A stretch of DNA of 6,120 bases from Christensenellaceae bacterium (GCA_017881705.1 JADGQP010000134.1:1-6120); one strand, 5' to 3'. Positions 1 to 6,120 are shown, counted from the stretch's first letter. Numbers and translations are program-made. Notes: generated by a model not told the origin, from the sequence alone.

Positions 1-902
1 CCGCGCCAACGGCGACCGTGACGGCTACCGCAACGTCTGCGCCAACGGCGACCGCAACGGCTACTACGACGGCTGCCGCAACGTCTGCGCCAACGGCGAC
101 CGCGACGGCTACCGCAACGTCTGCGCCTACCAACACGCCTGAAGCTACGCCTACCGCCACCACCGCCAAGCAAGGCGCGCTGACCGCGGCCATGGCGGAG
201 GATGCCAGCGCGGTGCCCACAGCCAGCGATACGCCCACCGCTACCCCGACGGCTACGCCGGAGCCCACCGTGAGCGTGCAGCGCACGATCACCCTGTGGT
301 TTGGCAGCACGAACGCTGACGGCAAAATCTACATGACCCACAGCAAGACCAACCGCGTTTTCCTGGTTACCGCCGATACGCTGACCGCGTTGCAAAAACT
401 GACCGCGAGCGACCTGCGCAACAACATCGCCGCCAACCTGACCCGCGCGGATCTCACCGGTATGGTGGTTACTATGGATGGCGTTACTAAAACCATAACG
501 GCTTCCACTAAAACCAGCACATCGTCTTCGGGTGATTTAACGAGCACCATCGTTTACCAGATTGATGGCAAAGAACTGAAATCCACACTGGTCAGCCTTT
601 TCGTAAACGATTTGAACGAGATCAAGGCCGAAGCCTATACCGACAAACCGGCAGCGCAGGATGCGACGCCGCAGATGATTGGTAAATTTACCCAAAATCG
701 GACGGGCTTTGAAACCATTAATGTGGCGTTCTATGCGTACGATGAGAACTTTGACCAGGCAGTGGTCAACGGCGATTCCACAATGCTGGTGAACAAACGC
801 GACATGGAGACCCTCAAGACGTACTTCGATCAAATGGTTCCCACCGAGGCCACGCCTACGCCCGAGGTTACCAATACACCGGCGCCTACCTCGGCATCCT
901 GA
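1..902 (+). CDS. DUF4340-like protein with Ala/Pro/Thr repeat (3' part, start outside window)
   Basis: The reading frame is open from position 3 and stays open to the left edge. The GTG at 18 lies inside the repeat and is not a true start, so the gene is 5'-truncated. 299 residues are visible. Residues 1-41 are an Ala-Pro-Thr tandem repeat, followed by a Pro/Thr linker to about residue 89. A globular alpha/beta region covers about 90-277 and includes TLWFGSTNADGKIYM, NRVFLVTADTL, ASDLRNN, then AFYAYDENF and LVNKRDMETLK near the end. This order (strand, GKIY, V-F-L-V, DLR, and a terminal tyrosine/LVNKRD segment) resembles DUF4340, whose members are often membrane-anchored and encoded near gliding-type ABC transporter genes. 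The neighbouring genes that would confirm that context are not in the window. A second Pro/Thr tail ends the protein. Any signal peptide or membrane anchor would lie upstream. The family call is by pattern memory and moderately sure; that it is a real gene is near certain. A terminator follows 83 nt after the stop. Confidence 0.8.
   Translation, partial: APTATVTATATSAPTATATATTTAAATSAPTATATATATSAPTNTPEATPTATTAKQGALTAAMAEDASAVPTASDTPTATPTATPEPTVSVQRTITLWFGSTNADGKIYMTHSKTNRVFLVTADTLTALQKLTASDLRNNIAANLTRADLTGMVVTMDGVTKTITASTKTSTSSSGDLTSTIVYQIDGKELKSTLVSLFVNDLNEIKAEAYTDKPAAQDATPQMIGKFTQNRTGFETINVAFYAYDENFDQAVVNGDSTMLVNKRDMETLKTYFDQMVPTEATPTPEVTNTPAPTSAS
3..122 (+). repeat. In-frame tandem repeat of about 36 bp coding Ala/Pro/Thr
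   Basis: Three consecutive units each begin GCGCCAACGGCGACCG and end GCAACGTCT: 3-38 (36 bp), 39-86 (48 bp, with four extra codons) and 87-122 (36 bp). A degenerate unit starts at 123. Units 1 and 3 differ at only one base. All lengths are multiples of three, so copy-number change would keep the frame. The array probably continues to the left of the window. It encodes a flexible Thr/Ala/Pro linker in the DUF4340-like protein. Confidence 0.9.
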
Positions 903-985
903 CAGACACGCGATCGGACGCTGAAGCGCATGCTTCGTTTGCGGAGTTGAGTTTCTCCGTGACGGCGACGATTGCTCCTCCTCTC

Positions 986-1013
986 GCCCCGCGCAATTTT
1001 GCGCGGGGCTTTT
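986..1013 (+). terminator. Rho-independent terminator of the DUF4340-like gene
   Basis: A perfect 9-bp G+C-rich stem (GCCCCGCGC at 986-994, GCGCGGGGC at 1001-1009) has a six-base AATTTT loop and is followed directly by TTTT. The opposite strand has no T-run after the stem, so it acts on plus-strand transcription only. Confidence 0.88.
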
Positions 1014-1203
1014 ACGTATCAAATAAGCGAGCTTCGCCACTTTTTTGAGCTTCGGGTGTTGTTTGCGGCACAGCCGCAAACTCCCCGCCCGTCCGGCATA
1101 GCCGGACGATACGAATACAGTCGGTAGGCTTCGGCCCTCCGACGCCTCCGGGAAATTACGTTTTCGACAGCGCGTACCCCACGCAGATTTAATGGAGGCG
1201 TTC
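1014..1203. other. Non-coding gap with a cluster of hairpins
   Basis: I see no gene here. An 8-base direct repeat GAGCTTCG occurs at 1029-1036 and 1047-1054, flanking a T6 run. Three hairpins follow. The first is 1061-1081, a 9-bp stem with loop ACA. The second is 1090-1108, an 8-bp stem with loop ATA. The third is 1120-1143, with 5 bp, a 2x2 internal loop, 3 bp and a TTCG tetraloop. All three close with GGC-loop-GCC. They lie downstream of the terminator and about 150-240 nt before the dehydrogenase start. They could be an interspersed repeat element, a structured leader, or mRNA 3'-end/processing structures. I do not recognise a known riboswitch. Confidence 0.6.
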
Positions 1204-1268
1204 ATGTGTCTATCATACGTTTGGTCTGTGTTATTTCGCTGGGAAACGCGTGCGGTTTGTGCTATCCT
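1188..1268 (+). promoter_or_regulatory. Weak candidate promoters for the alcohol dehydrogenase gene
   Basis: Two alternatives can be seen and neither is strong. One is TATCAT at 1211-1216 (5 of 6 matches to the -10 consensus), with a poor TTTAAT 17 bp upstream at 1188-1193. The other is an extended -10, TG-C-TATCCT, at 1260-1268 with no convincing -35; it would start transcription about 20 nt before the gene. The preceding terminator makes a promoter somewhere in this gap likely, but its exact place is uncertain. Confidence 0.3.
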
Positions 1269-1278
1269 ATTTATATAA
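1204..1278 (+). CDS. Possible 24-residue leader peptide upstream of the dehydrogenase
   Basis: ATG at 1204 is preceded by GGAGG (1194-1198) with a 5-nt spacer, a better Shine-Dalgarno match than that of the following gene. The product would be MCLSYVWSVLFRWETRAVCA followed by ILFI. It is hydrophobic, with two Trp and two Cys. The TAA at 1276-1278 overlaps the AAGGA that begins the dehydrogenase ribosome-binding region, and the next ATG is 20 nt after the stop. This spacing would suit translational coupling or a regulatory upstream ORF. Against it: it is very short, I recognise no homologue, and one candidate promoter lies inside it. No attenuator-like codon run is seen. It may be chance. Confidence 0.3.
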   Translation: MCLSYVWSVLFRWETRAVCAILFI

Positions 1279-1290
1279 GGAACGGGGGGG
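1277..1290 (+). promoter_or_regulatory. Ribosome binding site of the alcohol dehydrogenase
   Basis: A purine run AAGGAAC followed by seven G ends 7 nt before ATG at 1298. It supports that ATG over the GTG at 1250, which would add 16 residues not expected in the family. Confidence 0.65.
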
Positions 1291-1297
1291 AATAGCG

Positions 1298-2509
1298 ATG
1301 AACGTGTTGATTTGCCGGTTGGTGCAAGGAATATCACGGGTAGCCGAAGCCTTTTTACCCTGGCGGGAGCCTGAGCTGCTTACGGGGGAGGGCAGCGTGC
1401 TGCTGTTGGCGCAGCGTATGAAAGCGGACGGGGTACGCAGGCCGCTGATCGTCACCGGCCCGACCCTGCACCGCCTGGGTGTGGTAAACAGTCTTTGCGA
1501 AGCGCTGGACAAGGCAGGATTGCCCGCGGTGGTATTCGACCGTGTGGCGAACGATCCGACCATTGCCAACGTGGAAGACGCGCGCAGTTGTTACCTGCAA
1601 AACGCCTGTGACGCCATAATCGCTTTTGGTGGCGGTTCGCCTATGGATTGCGCCAAAGTTTGCGGCGCGAGAATCACCAGGCCGGATAAAACCGTGCCGC
1701 AGTTGAAGGGCATGCTCAAGGTTCGCCGCGCGCTCCCGCCGCTGTACGCCGTGCCCACCACCGCGGGAACGGGCAGCGAAGCGACCATCGCCGCCGTGAT
1801 TACGGATGATGAACACCATAAATTCGCGGTTGGCGACCTGCGCCTGATTCCGCTCGTCGCCGTGCTGGACCCGACGCTGACCTATGGCATGCCCGCGCAC
1901 GTCACCGCTGCTTCCGGCATGGACGCGTTAAGCCACGCGGTTGAAGCGTACATTGGCCACAGCAATACCGCCGCAACCCGAAAAAACGCCGTGGAAGCAG
2001 TGCGGCTGATTGTGGGTAACCTGGAAACGGCTTACCGCGACGGCACAAACCGGGAAGCGAGGCAAGCCATGCAGCAGGCGGCCTATCTGGCCGGCCTGGC
2101 CTTCACGCGGGCGAACGTGGGTTATGTGCACGCTGTGGCGCACGCTCTGGGCGGCCGATATGGGTTGGCGCACGGTGCGGCCTGCGCGGTCGTTATGCCT
2201 GAGGTGCTGCGCGCCTATGGCAAAAAAGCGCACCGGGCGCTGGCGGCGCTTTATGACGCGGCGGGGTTGACGGGTGCGCAAACCGATGCGGCGGATGCAC
2301 AAAAAGCGGCGGCTGTTATTGCCGCCGTGGAGGCGCTGAACCTTCATCTGGGATTACCCAAAGGGTTTGCGGAAATTCAGGAAGAGGATATTCCGATTCT
2401 TGCGGCACAGGCCGCGCGGGAAGGCAACCTTTTTTACCCCGCGCCGAAGGTGCTTGCCGTAGGGGAGATACGGCAGGTATTGGAACATTTGAAAACGGAA
2501 GCAGCTTAA
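1298..2509 (+). CDS. Iron-containing (type III) alcohol dehydrogenase
   Basis: The 403-residue product has the normal length for the iron-dependent alcohol dehydrogenase family (FucO/butanol dehydrogenase type), cytoplasmic enzymes that interconvert aldehydes or ketones and alcohols with NAD(P)H. The N-terminal dinucleotide-binding domain has GGGSPMDCAK at residues 111-120 and TTAGTGSE at 154-161. The metal site is complete by comparison with E. coli FucO: D209 and H213 in GMDALSHAVEAY, H278 in GYVH, and H292 in LAHG, with H282 matching the conserved active-site histidine. The opening CRLVQGISRVAEAFLPWREP is typical of a Clostridia subgroup of this family. Substrate and cofactor cannot be told from the sequence; a fermentative role is inferred. 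The gene stands alone, after a terminator and convergent with the ygiQ-family gene, with 97 nt between the stop codons. ATG 1298 was chosen for its ribosome binding site and because family similarity begins there. Confidence 0.95.
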   Translation: MNVLICRLVQGISRVAEAFLPWREPELLTGEGSVLLLAQRMKADGVRRPLIVTGPTLHRLGVVNSLCEALDKAGLPAVVFDRVANDPTIANVEDARSCYLQNACDAIIAFGGGSPMDCAKVCGARITRPDKTVPQLKGMLKVRRALPPLYAVPTTAGTGSEATIAAVITDDEHHKFAVGDLRLIPLVAVLDPTLTYGMPAHVTAASGMDALSHAVEAYIGHSNTAATRKNAVEAVRLIVGNLETAYRDGTNREARQAMQQAAYLAGLAFTRANVGYVHAVAHALGGRYGLAHGAACAVVMPEVLRAYGKKAHRALAALYDAAGLTGAQTDAADAQKAAAVIAAVEALNLHLGLPKGFAEIQEEDIPILAAQAAREGNLFYPAPKVLAVGEIRQVLEHLKTEAA

Positions 2510-2525
2510 ACCGCAGGCTTTGCGG
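2508..2525 (-). terminator. Weak possible terminator in the convergent gap
   Basis: CCGCA at 2511-2515 pairs with TGCGG at 2521-2525 around a 5-nt loop. Read on the minus strand it is followed by TTTAA, so it could help end ygiQ-family transcription. On the plus strand no T-run follows. The stem is short and the T-run is only three bases. The rest of the 97-nt gap shows no better terminator for either gene. Confidence 0.3.
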
Positions 2526-2606
2526 CGGCCGCTCAATAAAAACTAGATGTGTTCGCGAATGTGTCCGCGTGTTTTCCGTGCGTATTGCGTTGCCATTAGC
2601 CTTCGT

Positions 2607-4877
2607 TCAACGCTTGGTGCGTCTGGTACTGCTGTTGGTTGGCCTAGAGGAAGTGCCTTTTGTGCGGCTGCCGCCAGAACGCGCCGTGCCGGAATTACCG
2701 GCGGTACGGGAATTTGATGCTCTGCCTACCTGTGCGGGGCGCGAAGGGCCTGCGCCATACGTTTTACGCGATTGCCAGTCGACGTCGCTGGAACGCGTCG
2801 GCCTGCCATCGCCAGAACGTGTAGGCCTGCCTTCGCCGGAACGCGATGGTCTGCCGTCACTGGAACGCGTCGGCCTACTGTCGCCAGAACGTGTAGGCCT
2901 GCCGTCGCCGGAACGCGTCGGTCTGCCGTCGCTGGAACGCGGGAGTCTGCCATCGCCGGAACGCGTCGGTCTGCCGTCGCCAGAACGCGCCGGTCTGCTG
3001 TCGCCAGAACGCGCCGGATTGCCCTCTTCTGTGCGGCGCGGGGATGCAGTCGTTTCCCGACCTGAGGCATACCCATACGGGCGGGTGTAAAGCTCGCGGG
3101 GCGGAACAAGACAATCCCGGCCAAAACCGATCAGATCTTCACGCCCGCTAAGCCTGAGCGCCTCGCGGATCAGCGGGTGATTTTTAGGGTTCCGCCATTG
3201 CAGCAAAGCCCGCTGCATGGCTTTTTCGTGTGCGGTTTTAGCCACGTATACGGGTTTCATCGTACGCGGGTCCAACCCGGTATAAAACATGCAGGTGCTC
3301 AACGTGCCCGGAGTGGGGTAAAAATCCTGTACCTGTTCGGGCTGGTGGCCGGTATCACGCAGGTATTCCGCCAGTTCCACCGCGTCGGCCAGGGTGCTGC
3401 CCGGGTGGCTGCTCATCAGATACGGTACCAGGTATTGCTTCATACCCAACTCGCGGTTGATTGTCTCGAACTTTTCCACGAACGCCTCGTACACCTCGCG
3501 CCTGGGCTTGCCCATTTTATCGAGCACGCGGGGGCTGATGTGTTCCGGCGCCACCTTCAGCTGCCCGCTGATGTGATACTGGCACAGCTCGCGGAAAAAG
3601 GTGGGGTCCTTGTCCGCAAGCAGATAATCGAAACGAATGCCGGAACGGATGAACACTTTTTTTACCTTGGGCAGCGCGCGCACGCGCCGGAGGGTCTGCA
3701 CCAGTTCCTTATGGCTTACGCGCAGGTTTTTACAGGGCGTGGGGTACAGACACTGCCGGTTTTTACAGCAGCCCTTCGTAAGCTGCTTTTCGCACGCAGG
3801 CTCCAGAAAGTTTGCCGTGGGGCCGCCGATATCGTGTATATAACCTTTGAAATCGGACATCTGCGTTATCTCGCGCGCTTCTTCCACAATGGAATCCTCG
3901 CTGCGGGAGGTGACTACGCGCCCCTGGTGGAATGTGAGCGCGCAAAAGTTGCACGCGCCAAAGCATCCCCGCACCGCAGAAACGGAAAAGCGAACCTCCT
4001 CCAGCGCCGGAACACCGCCCTGCGCCATGTAGGAAGGATGGGCCAGCCGCTCGTAGGGGAGGGAATACACCGCGTCCAGTTCTTCACGGCTCAAAGGCGG
4101 AGCTGGTGGGTTTTGCACCAGAACCCGATGCTCGTCCTGCAGCTGAAAAAGCCTGCGTCCGGTTATCGCGTCCTGCTCGCCGTATTCCAACATGAACGCG
4201 CGGGCGTACACGGTGAGGTCGGCCAAAACTTCGTCGTGGGAGGGCAATGCCAACGCGTCTGCGGGCGGCTCCTTGGCCATATAACAGCAGCCGCGTAAAA
4301 GAGGCAATTCGTCCTCAGGCATGCCGCGGTTGAGCCAATCGGCACAAGCCAGCACGATGCGTTCGCCCATGCCGTAGATCAGCAACGTTGCGGCGCTGTC
4401 TACCAAAACGCTTCGGCGAACCTTATCATCCCAATAATCGTAATGTGTAAAACGCCGCAGGGACGCCTCAATGCCGCCGATCAGTATGGGAATGCCCGGA
4501 TAGGCGCGGTGAATCAGGTTGCAGTACACGGTTACCGCGCGGTCGGGGCGCAGGCTTGCCTGCCCGCCTGGAGCATACGCGTCCTCATGCCTACGCTTGC
4601 GGGCGACGGTATAATGGTTGACCATGCTGTCGATTACGCCGGAAGTGACCAGAAAGCCGAGCCTGGGTTTTCCGAAACGCTTGAAATCGACAATACCGTG
4701 AAACGAAGGCAGGCAGAGCATGGCAACATGGTAACCCGCGTTCTCCAACACGCGGCTGATAATCGCGTGCCCGAAGGACGGGTGATCCACATAGGCTTCG
4801 CCCACCACGAAAACAAAATCCGGAGCGTCCCAGCCCAGCTGAACGCACTCCTCGCGCGTAACCGGTAAAAACGCCAT
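2607..4877 (-). CDS. ygiQ: YgiQ-family radical SAM protein with long repetitive Arg/Ser/Gly tail
   Basis: The 756-residue product matches the YgiQ family (UPF0313), [4Fe-4S] radical SAM enzymes of unknown reaction. Residues 1-290 are the N-terminal domain, with family-typical stretches VVGEAYVDHPSFGHAII (25-41), ILIGGIEASLRR (131-142) and HYDYWDDKVRRS (145-156). The cluster motif CFGACNFC gives C305, C309 and C312 (codons at 3942-3965), inside SAVRGCFGACNFCALTFHQG. A Cys-rich segment, KGCCKNRQC and then PTPCKNL, lies at 369-384. SGQLKVAPEH, and later YPTPGTLSTCMFYTGLDP (520-537), are also characteristic. The usual fold ends near residue 606 (ELYTRPYGYASG). The last 150 residues are low-complexity Arg/Ser/Gly/Pro, including 9.5 copies of an RSGDGRPT-like octapeptide. 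YgiQ proteins often end in a disordered region, but this repetition is unusual. The start ATG has AGAAGG 6 nt upstream. The gene is alone, with its own promoter. Confidence 0.95.
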   Translation of the reverse strand: MAFLPVTREECVQLGWDAPDFVFVVGEAYVDHPSFGHAIISRVLENAGYHVAMLCLPSFHGIVDFKRFGKPRLGFLVTSGVIDSMVNHYTVARKRRHEDAYAPGGQASLRPDRAVTVYCNLIHRAYPGIPILIGGIEASLRRFTHYDYWDDKVRRSVLVDSAATLLIYGMGERIVLACADWLNRGMPEDELPLLRGCCYMAKEPPADALALPSHDEVLADLTVYARAFMLEYGEQDAITGRRLFQLQDEHRVLVQNPPAPPLSREELDAVYSLPYERLAHPSYMAQGGVPALEEVRFSVSAVRGCFGACNFCALTFHQGRVVTSRSEDSIVEEAREITQMSDFKGYIHDIGGPTANFLEPACEKQLTKGCCKNRQCLYPTPCKNLRVSHKELVQTLRRVRALPKVKKVFIRSGIRFDYLLADKDPTFFRELCQYHISGQLKVAPEHISPRVLDKMGKPRREVYEAFVEKFETINRELGMKQYLVPYLMSSHPGSTLADAVELAEYLRDTGHQPEQVQDFYPTPGTLSTCMFYTGLDPRTMKPVYVAKTAHEKAMQRALLQWRNPKNHPLIREALRLSGREDLIGFGRDCLVPPRELYTRPYGYASGRETTASPRRTEEGNPARSGDSRPARSGDGRPTRSGDGRLPRSSDGRPTRSGDGRPTRSGDSRPTRSSDGRPSRSGEGRPTRSGDGRPTRSSDVDWQSRKTYGAGPSRPAQVGRASNSRTAGNSGTARSGGSRTKGTSSRPTNSSTRRTKR
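2784..3011 (-). repeat. 24-bp tandem repeat, 9.5 copies, in the YgiQ tail
   Basis: On the minus strand it encodes octapeptides of the form RS(G/S)DGRPT at YgiQ residues 623-698, with variants at positions 3, 4, 5, 7 and 8. The array is 228 bp, exactly 9.5 units. Copies are degenerate, so it is not very recent, but several units are near-identical. Because the period is a multiple of three and the units lack stops, spurious ORFs stay open through it on both strands. Confidence 0.92.
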
Positions 4878-4883
4878 AGCGCA

Positions 4884-4889
4884 CCTTCT
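4884..4889 (-). promoter_or_regulatory. Ribosome binding site of the ygiQ-family gene
   Basis: On the minus strand AGAAGG precedes the ATG at 4877 with a 6-nt gap; the wider context is GAAGAAGGTGCGCT-ATG. It fixes the start codon. Confidence 0.8.
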
Positions 4890-4908
4890 TCATTGGGTTT
4901 ACCACAAC

Positions 4909-4937
4909 AGTATACATGGAAAACAGCGAAAGAACAA
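4909..4937 (-). promoter_or_regulatory. Sigma-70-type promoter of the ygiQ-family gene
   Basis: On the minus strand TTGTTC (4932-4937) and TATACT (4909-4914) are separated by exactly 17 bp. Each matches its consensus at 4 or 5 of 6 positions. The predicted start is about 25 nt before the ATG. It lies just downstream of the terminator of the Ig-domain gene, as expected for an independent unit. Confidence 0.7.
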
Positions 4938-4947
4938 CCGCGCACCG

Positions 4948-4982
4948 CAAAGAGAAACACCCGCAGGCAAGCTGCGGGCGTT
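4948..4982 (-). terminator. Rho-independent terminator of the Ig-domain gene
   Basis: Read on the minus strand, AACGCCCGCAG (4972-4982) pairs with CTGCGGGTGTT (4956-4966) as an 11-bp stem with one G-U pair and a 5-nt CTTGC loop. The tail is T-rich (TCTCTTT). It begins 23 nt after the TAA at 5006-5008. Confidence 0.8.
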
Positions 4983-5005
4983 AACGACGGTTCTGAAAAA
5001 ATCGT

Positions 5006-6120
5006 TTACAATTCGGAGATTAGCAGCAGATCGAACGTGGGGTAGGAATCCCCGCTGCCGCTCGCGCTGGTATCCGTGCTTGCGCTGGTATCCGTGCTTG
5101 CGCTCGCATCCGCAGACGTGTCGTTTCCCGGCAGGGACATGCCCGCGCACTGGCCGTACATCATCACGTGATCGTCTGCCTTCACTTCCGGCTGGCTGTC
5201 GGTGACCGCGAGGATGATGTTTTTATATCCCTTTGCGTTTTTCACCAAAGCGAGTTTTAATATCCAGCTGTCGCCGGATTGCGTTATGTCGACCACATAG
5301 CACTTATAGCCCATAATCCGGCCGTCGTACCCGCTGATTTTCTCTACCAGAGTGGCGTAGGCTGGCTTGATAGCCTGCGCGGCCAGGCTGGTAAGCATAT
5401 CCGTTTCAGCCCATTGACGGGAGAACGTATAGGTTACGCGCCGGTCGGCCAGCCCTGTTTTGCTGAAAGCCAATACCAGAGTGTAGGAGCCTTCTTTGGA
5501 AGTATCCAGGTCGATGGAGAATTTACCGGCAGAGTTGACTTTCTTTTTATCCACAAGCTCGTCGTTGACGAAGGCCTGGATCAGCGCACCGGGCGTGGAG
5601 TTGCCCTGCACGGTCAGCATATCGCTTGTGACGGCTGCGGGAATCACGGTCGACACGTCCACGGTCAGCAGCGTGCGTTGATAGGTTACGGGATAGGCGA
5701 GTTCCATCACATCCGCGCCTTGATAATCGGCGGTGACCGTGACCATGAACGCCCCTTCCTTGGGCAGCTTGAGTGTCATATTGAACTTGCCGGAGCTGCC
5801 TACATCCACATTTGTTTGTACAGGGGTGGGGCTGCTTAAGCCCATAACCACGGCGATAAGCTGTACGCCGGGGGCGGCAGTGCCGGCAAATGTGAACGTA
5901 TCGTCGTTGGTTTCCTTGGGCGGCGCCTCGGTAACGTTGATCTTTGCGCTGGCTGTGGCAGGCAGCGGCTGTACCTGAATGAATTTAAATGTATCCCATA
6001 CCTTGTTTAAGGCGGTGTTGTCCTTATTGGTGATGCTGCGGCCGAATACTTTCATGTCGAAGGTGATCTCGTAACCATTGCGGATGGTGCGGCGCATCAG
6101 GCCCCGGTGGTCGAGCTGCC
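5006..6120 (-). CDS. Probable exported protein with two Ig-like domains (3' part, start outside window)
   Basis: The frame is open to the right edge of the window. The first ATG (6097) is preceded by seven more in-frame codons and lacks a signal peptide, so the true start is probably upstream. Numbering from that ATG, residues 52-138 and 144-226 are two similar all-beta domains. Each carries a bacterial Ig-like signature: a GTAAPG or GNSTPG turn, then GKF followed by a KEG-turn strand (KEGAFMVTVTA, KEGSYTLVLAF). Residues about 244-363 form another beta-rich, possibly OB-like domain (GYKCYVVDI, WILKLALV, NIILAVTD, HVMMYGQCAGM, YPTFDLLLI). A Ser/Thr/Ala/Asp insert at 328-348 splits off its last strand. 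Ig-like modules of this kind are usual in secreted or surface-attached proteins. No anchor such as LPxTG or a membrane helix is seen at the C-terminus. I do not recognise a named family or specific role. Confidence 0.82.
   Translation of the reverse strand, partial: QLDHRGLMRRTIRNGYEITFDMKVFGRSITNKDNTALNKVWDTFKFIQVQPLPATASAKINVTEAPPKETNDDTFTFAGTAAPGVQLIAVVMGLSSPTPVQTNVDVGSSGKFNMTLKLPKEGAFMVTVTADYQGADVMELAYPVTYQRTLLTVDVSTVIPAAVTSDMLTVQGNSTPGALIQAFVNDELVDKKKVNSAGKFSIDLDTSKEGSYTLVLAFSKTGLADRRVTYTFSRQWAETDMLTSLAAQAIKPAYATLVEKISGYDGRIMGYKCYVVDITQSGDSWILKLALVKNAKGYKNIILAVTDSQPEVKADDHVMMYGQCAGMSLPGNDTSADASASTDTSASTDTSASGSGDSYPTFDLLLISEL
5064..5099 (-). repeat. Perfect 18-bp tandem duplication in the Ser/Thr/Asp insert
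   Basis: Plus-strand GCGCTGGTATCCGTGCTT occurs twice in a row (5064-5081 and 5082-5099), and a degenerate third copy begins at 5100. On the minus strand it encodes repeats of a Ser-Ala-Ser-Thr-Asp-Thr type. The two copies are identical, which suggests a recent duplication. Confidence 0.9.

Noticed and set aside
18..20. GTG as start of the first gene
   Set aside because: It lies inside a tandem repeat whose frame is open to the window edge; the matching codon in the other repeat copies is GCA or GCG, so this is a repeat variant and not a start.
1250..1252. GTG as start of the alcohol dehydrogenase
   Set aside because: It has only a weak ribosome-binding match, and the extra 16 residues are not part of the family; ATG at 1298 fits better.
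537..1337. Minus-strand ORF of 266 codons
   Set aside because: It runs through the DUF4340-like gene, the terminator and the hairpin cluster; its composition is shadow-like and no motif is seen.
2784..3011. CRISPR array
   Set aside because: The 24-bp units are contiguous with no spacers, and the array is in frame within a coding sequence.
2569..3090. Plus-strand ORF of 173 codons with ERVGLPSP-like repeats, and overlapping ORFs in other frames
   Set aside because: It is the antisense reading of the YgiQ tail repeat. A 24-bp stop-free repeat stays open in several frames on both strands; the sense frame continues into a conserved radical SAM protein.
3177..4298. Long plus-strand ORF (373 codons)
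   Set aside because: It lies wholly antisense to the conserved YgiQ catalytic region. Its sequence shows no recognisable domain and long antisense ORFs are expected at this G+C content.
6095..6097. ATG as start of the Ig-domain gene
   Set aside because: The frame continues upstream to the window edge and the product from this ATG lacks the signal peptide expected for an Ig-domain surface protein.

Overview
The window looks like ordinary chromosome from a moderately high-G+C anaerobic bacterium, most likely a member of the Firmicutes/Clostridia. The grounds are strong Shine-Dalgarno sequences, a Clostridia-like iron-dependent alcohol dehydrogenase, a YgiQ radical SAM protein, and Pro/Thr/Ala- or Ser/Thr/Asp-rich low-complexity stretches in envelope-type proteins. 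The lineage is an inference from style, not from a marker gene. There is no tRNA, rRNA, CRISPR array, insertion sequence or phage gene here.

Layout. (1) Positions 1-902, plus strand: the 3' part of a gene whose visible product has an Ala-Pro-Thr tandem repeat followed by a globular region resembling DUF4340. It begins outside the window and ends at a clear rho-independent terminator (986-1013). (2) Positions 903-1297: no large gene. After the terminator come three hairpins that all close with GGC-loop-GCC (1061-1143), then a possible 24-codon ORF with a good ribosome binding site (1204-1278). (3) Positions 1298-2509, plus strand: a complete type III iron-containing alcohol dehydrogenase. (4) Positions 2510-2606: a short convergent gap with only a weak hairpin. 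(5) Positions 2607-4877, minus strand: a complete YgiQ-family radical SAM protein with a 150-residue Arg/Ser/Gly tail built largely from a 24-bp repeat. It has its own recognisable promoter (4909-4937). (6) Positions 4948-4982: a minus-strand terminator. (7) Positions 5006-6120, minus strand: the 3' part of a gene for a probable extracytoplasmic protein with two Ig-like domains and a beta-rich C-terminal domain. Its start lies beyond the right edge.

The four genes show no shared pathway. Terminators and strand changes separate them, so they are probably independent transcription units. The alcohol dehydrogenase would act in fermentative aldehyde/alcohol interconversion. YgiQ is a widespread radical SAM enzyme of unknown reaction. 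The DUF4340-like and Ig-like proteins are probably membrane-attached or exported.

I did not find a convincing new biological system. The most distinctive points are that three of the four genes carry in-frame tandem repeats (periods of about 36, 24 and 18 bp), that YgiQ has an unusual repetitive basic tail, that a hairpin cluster sits between the first two genes, and that a small ORF may lie upstream of the dehydrogenase.
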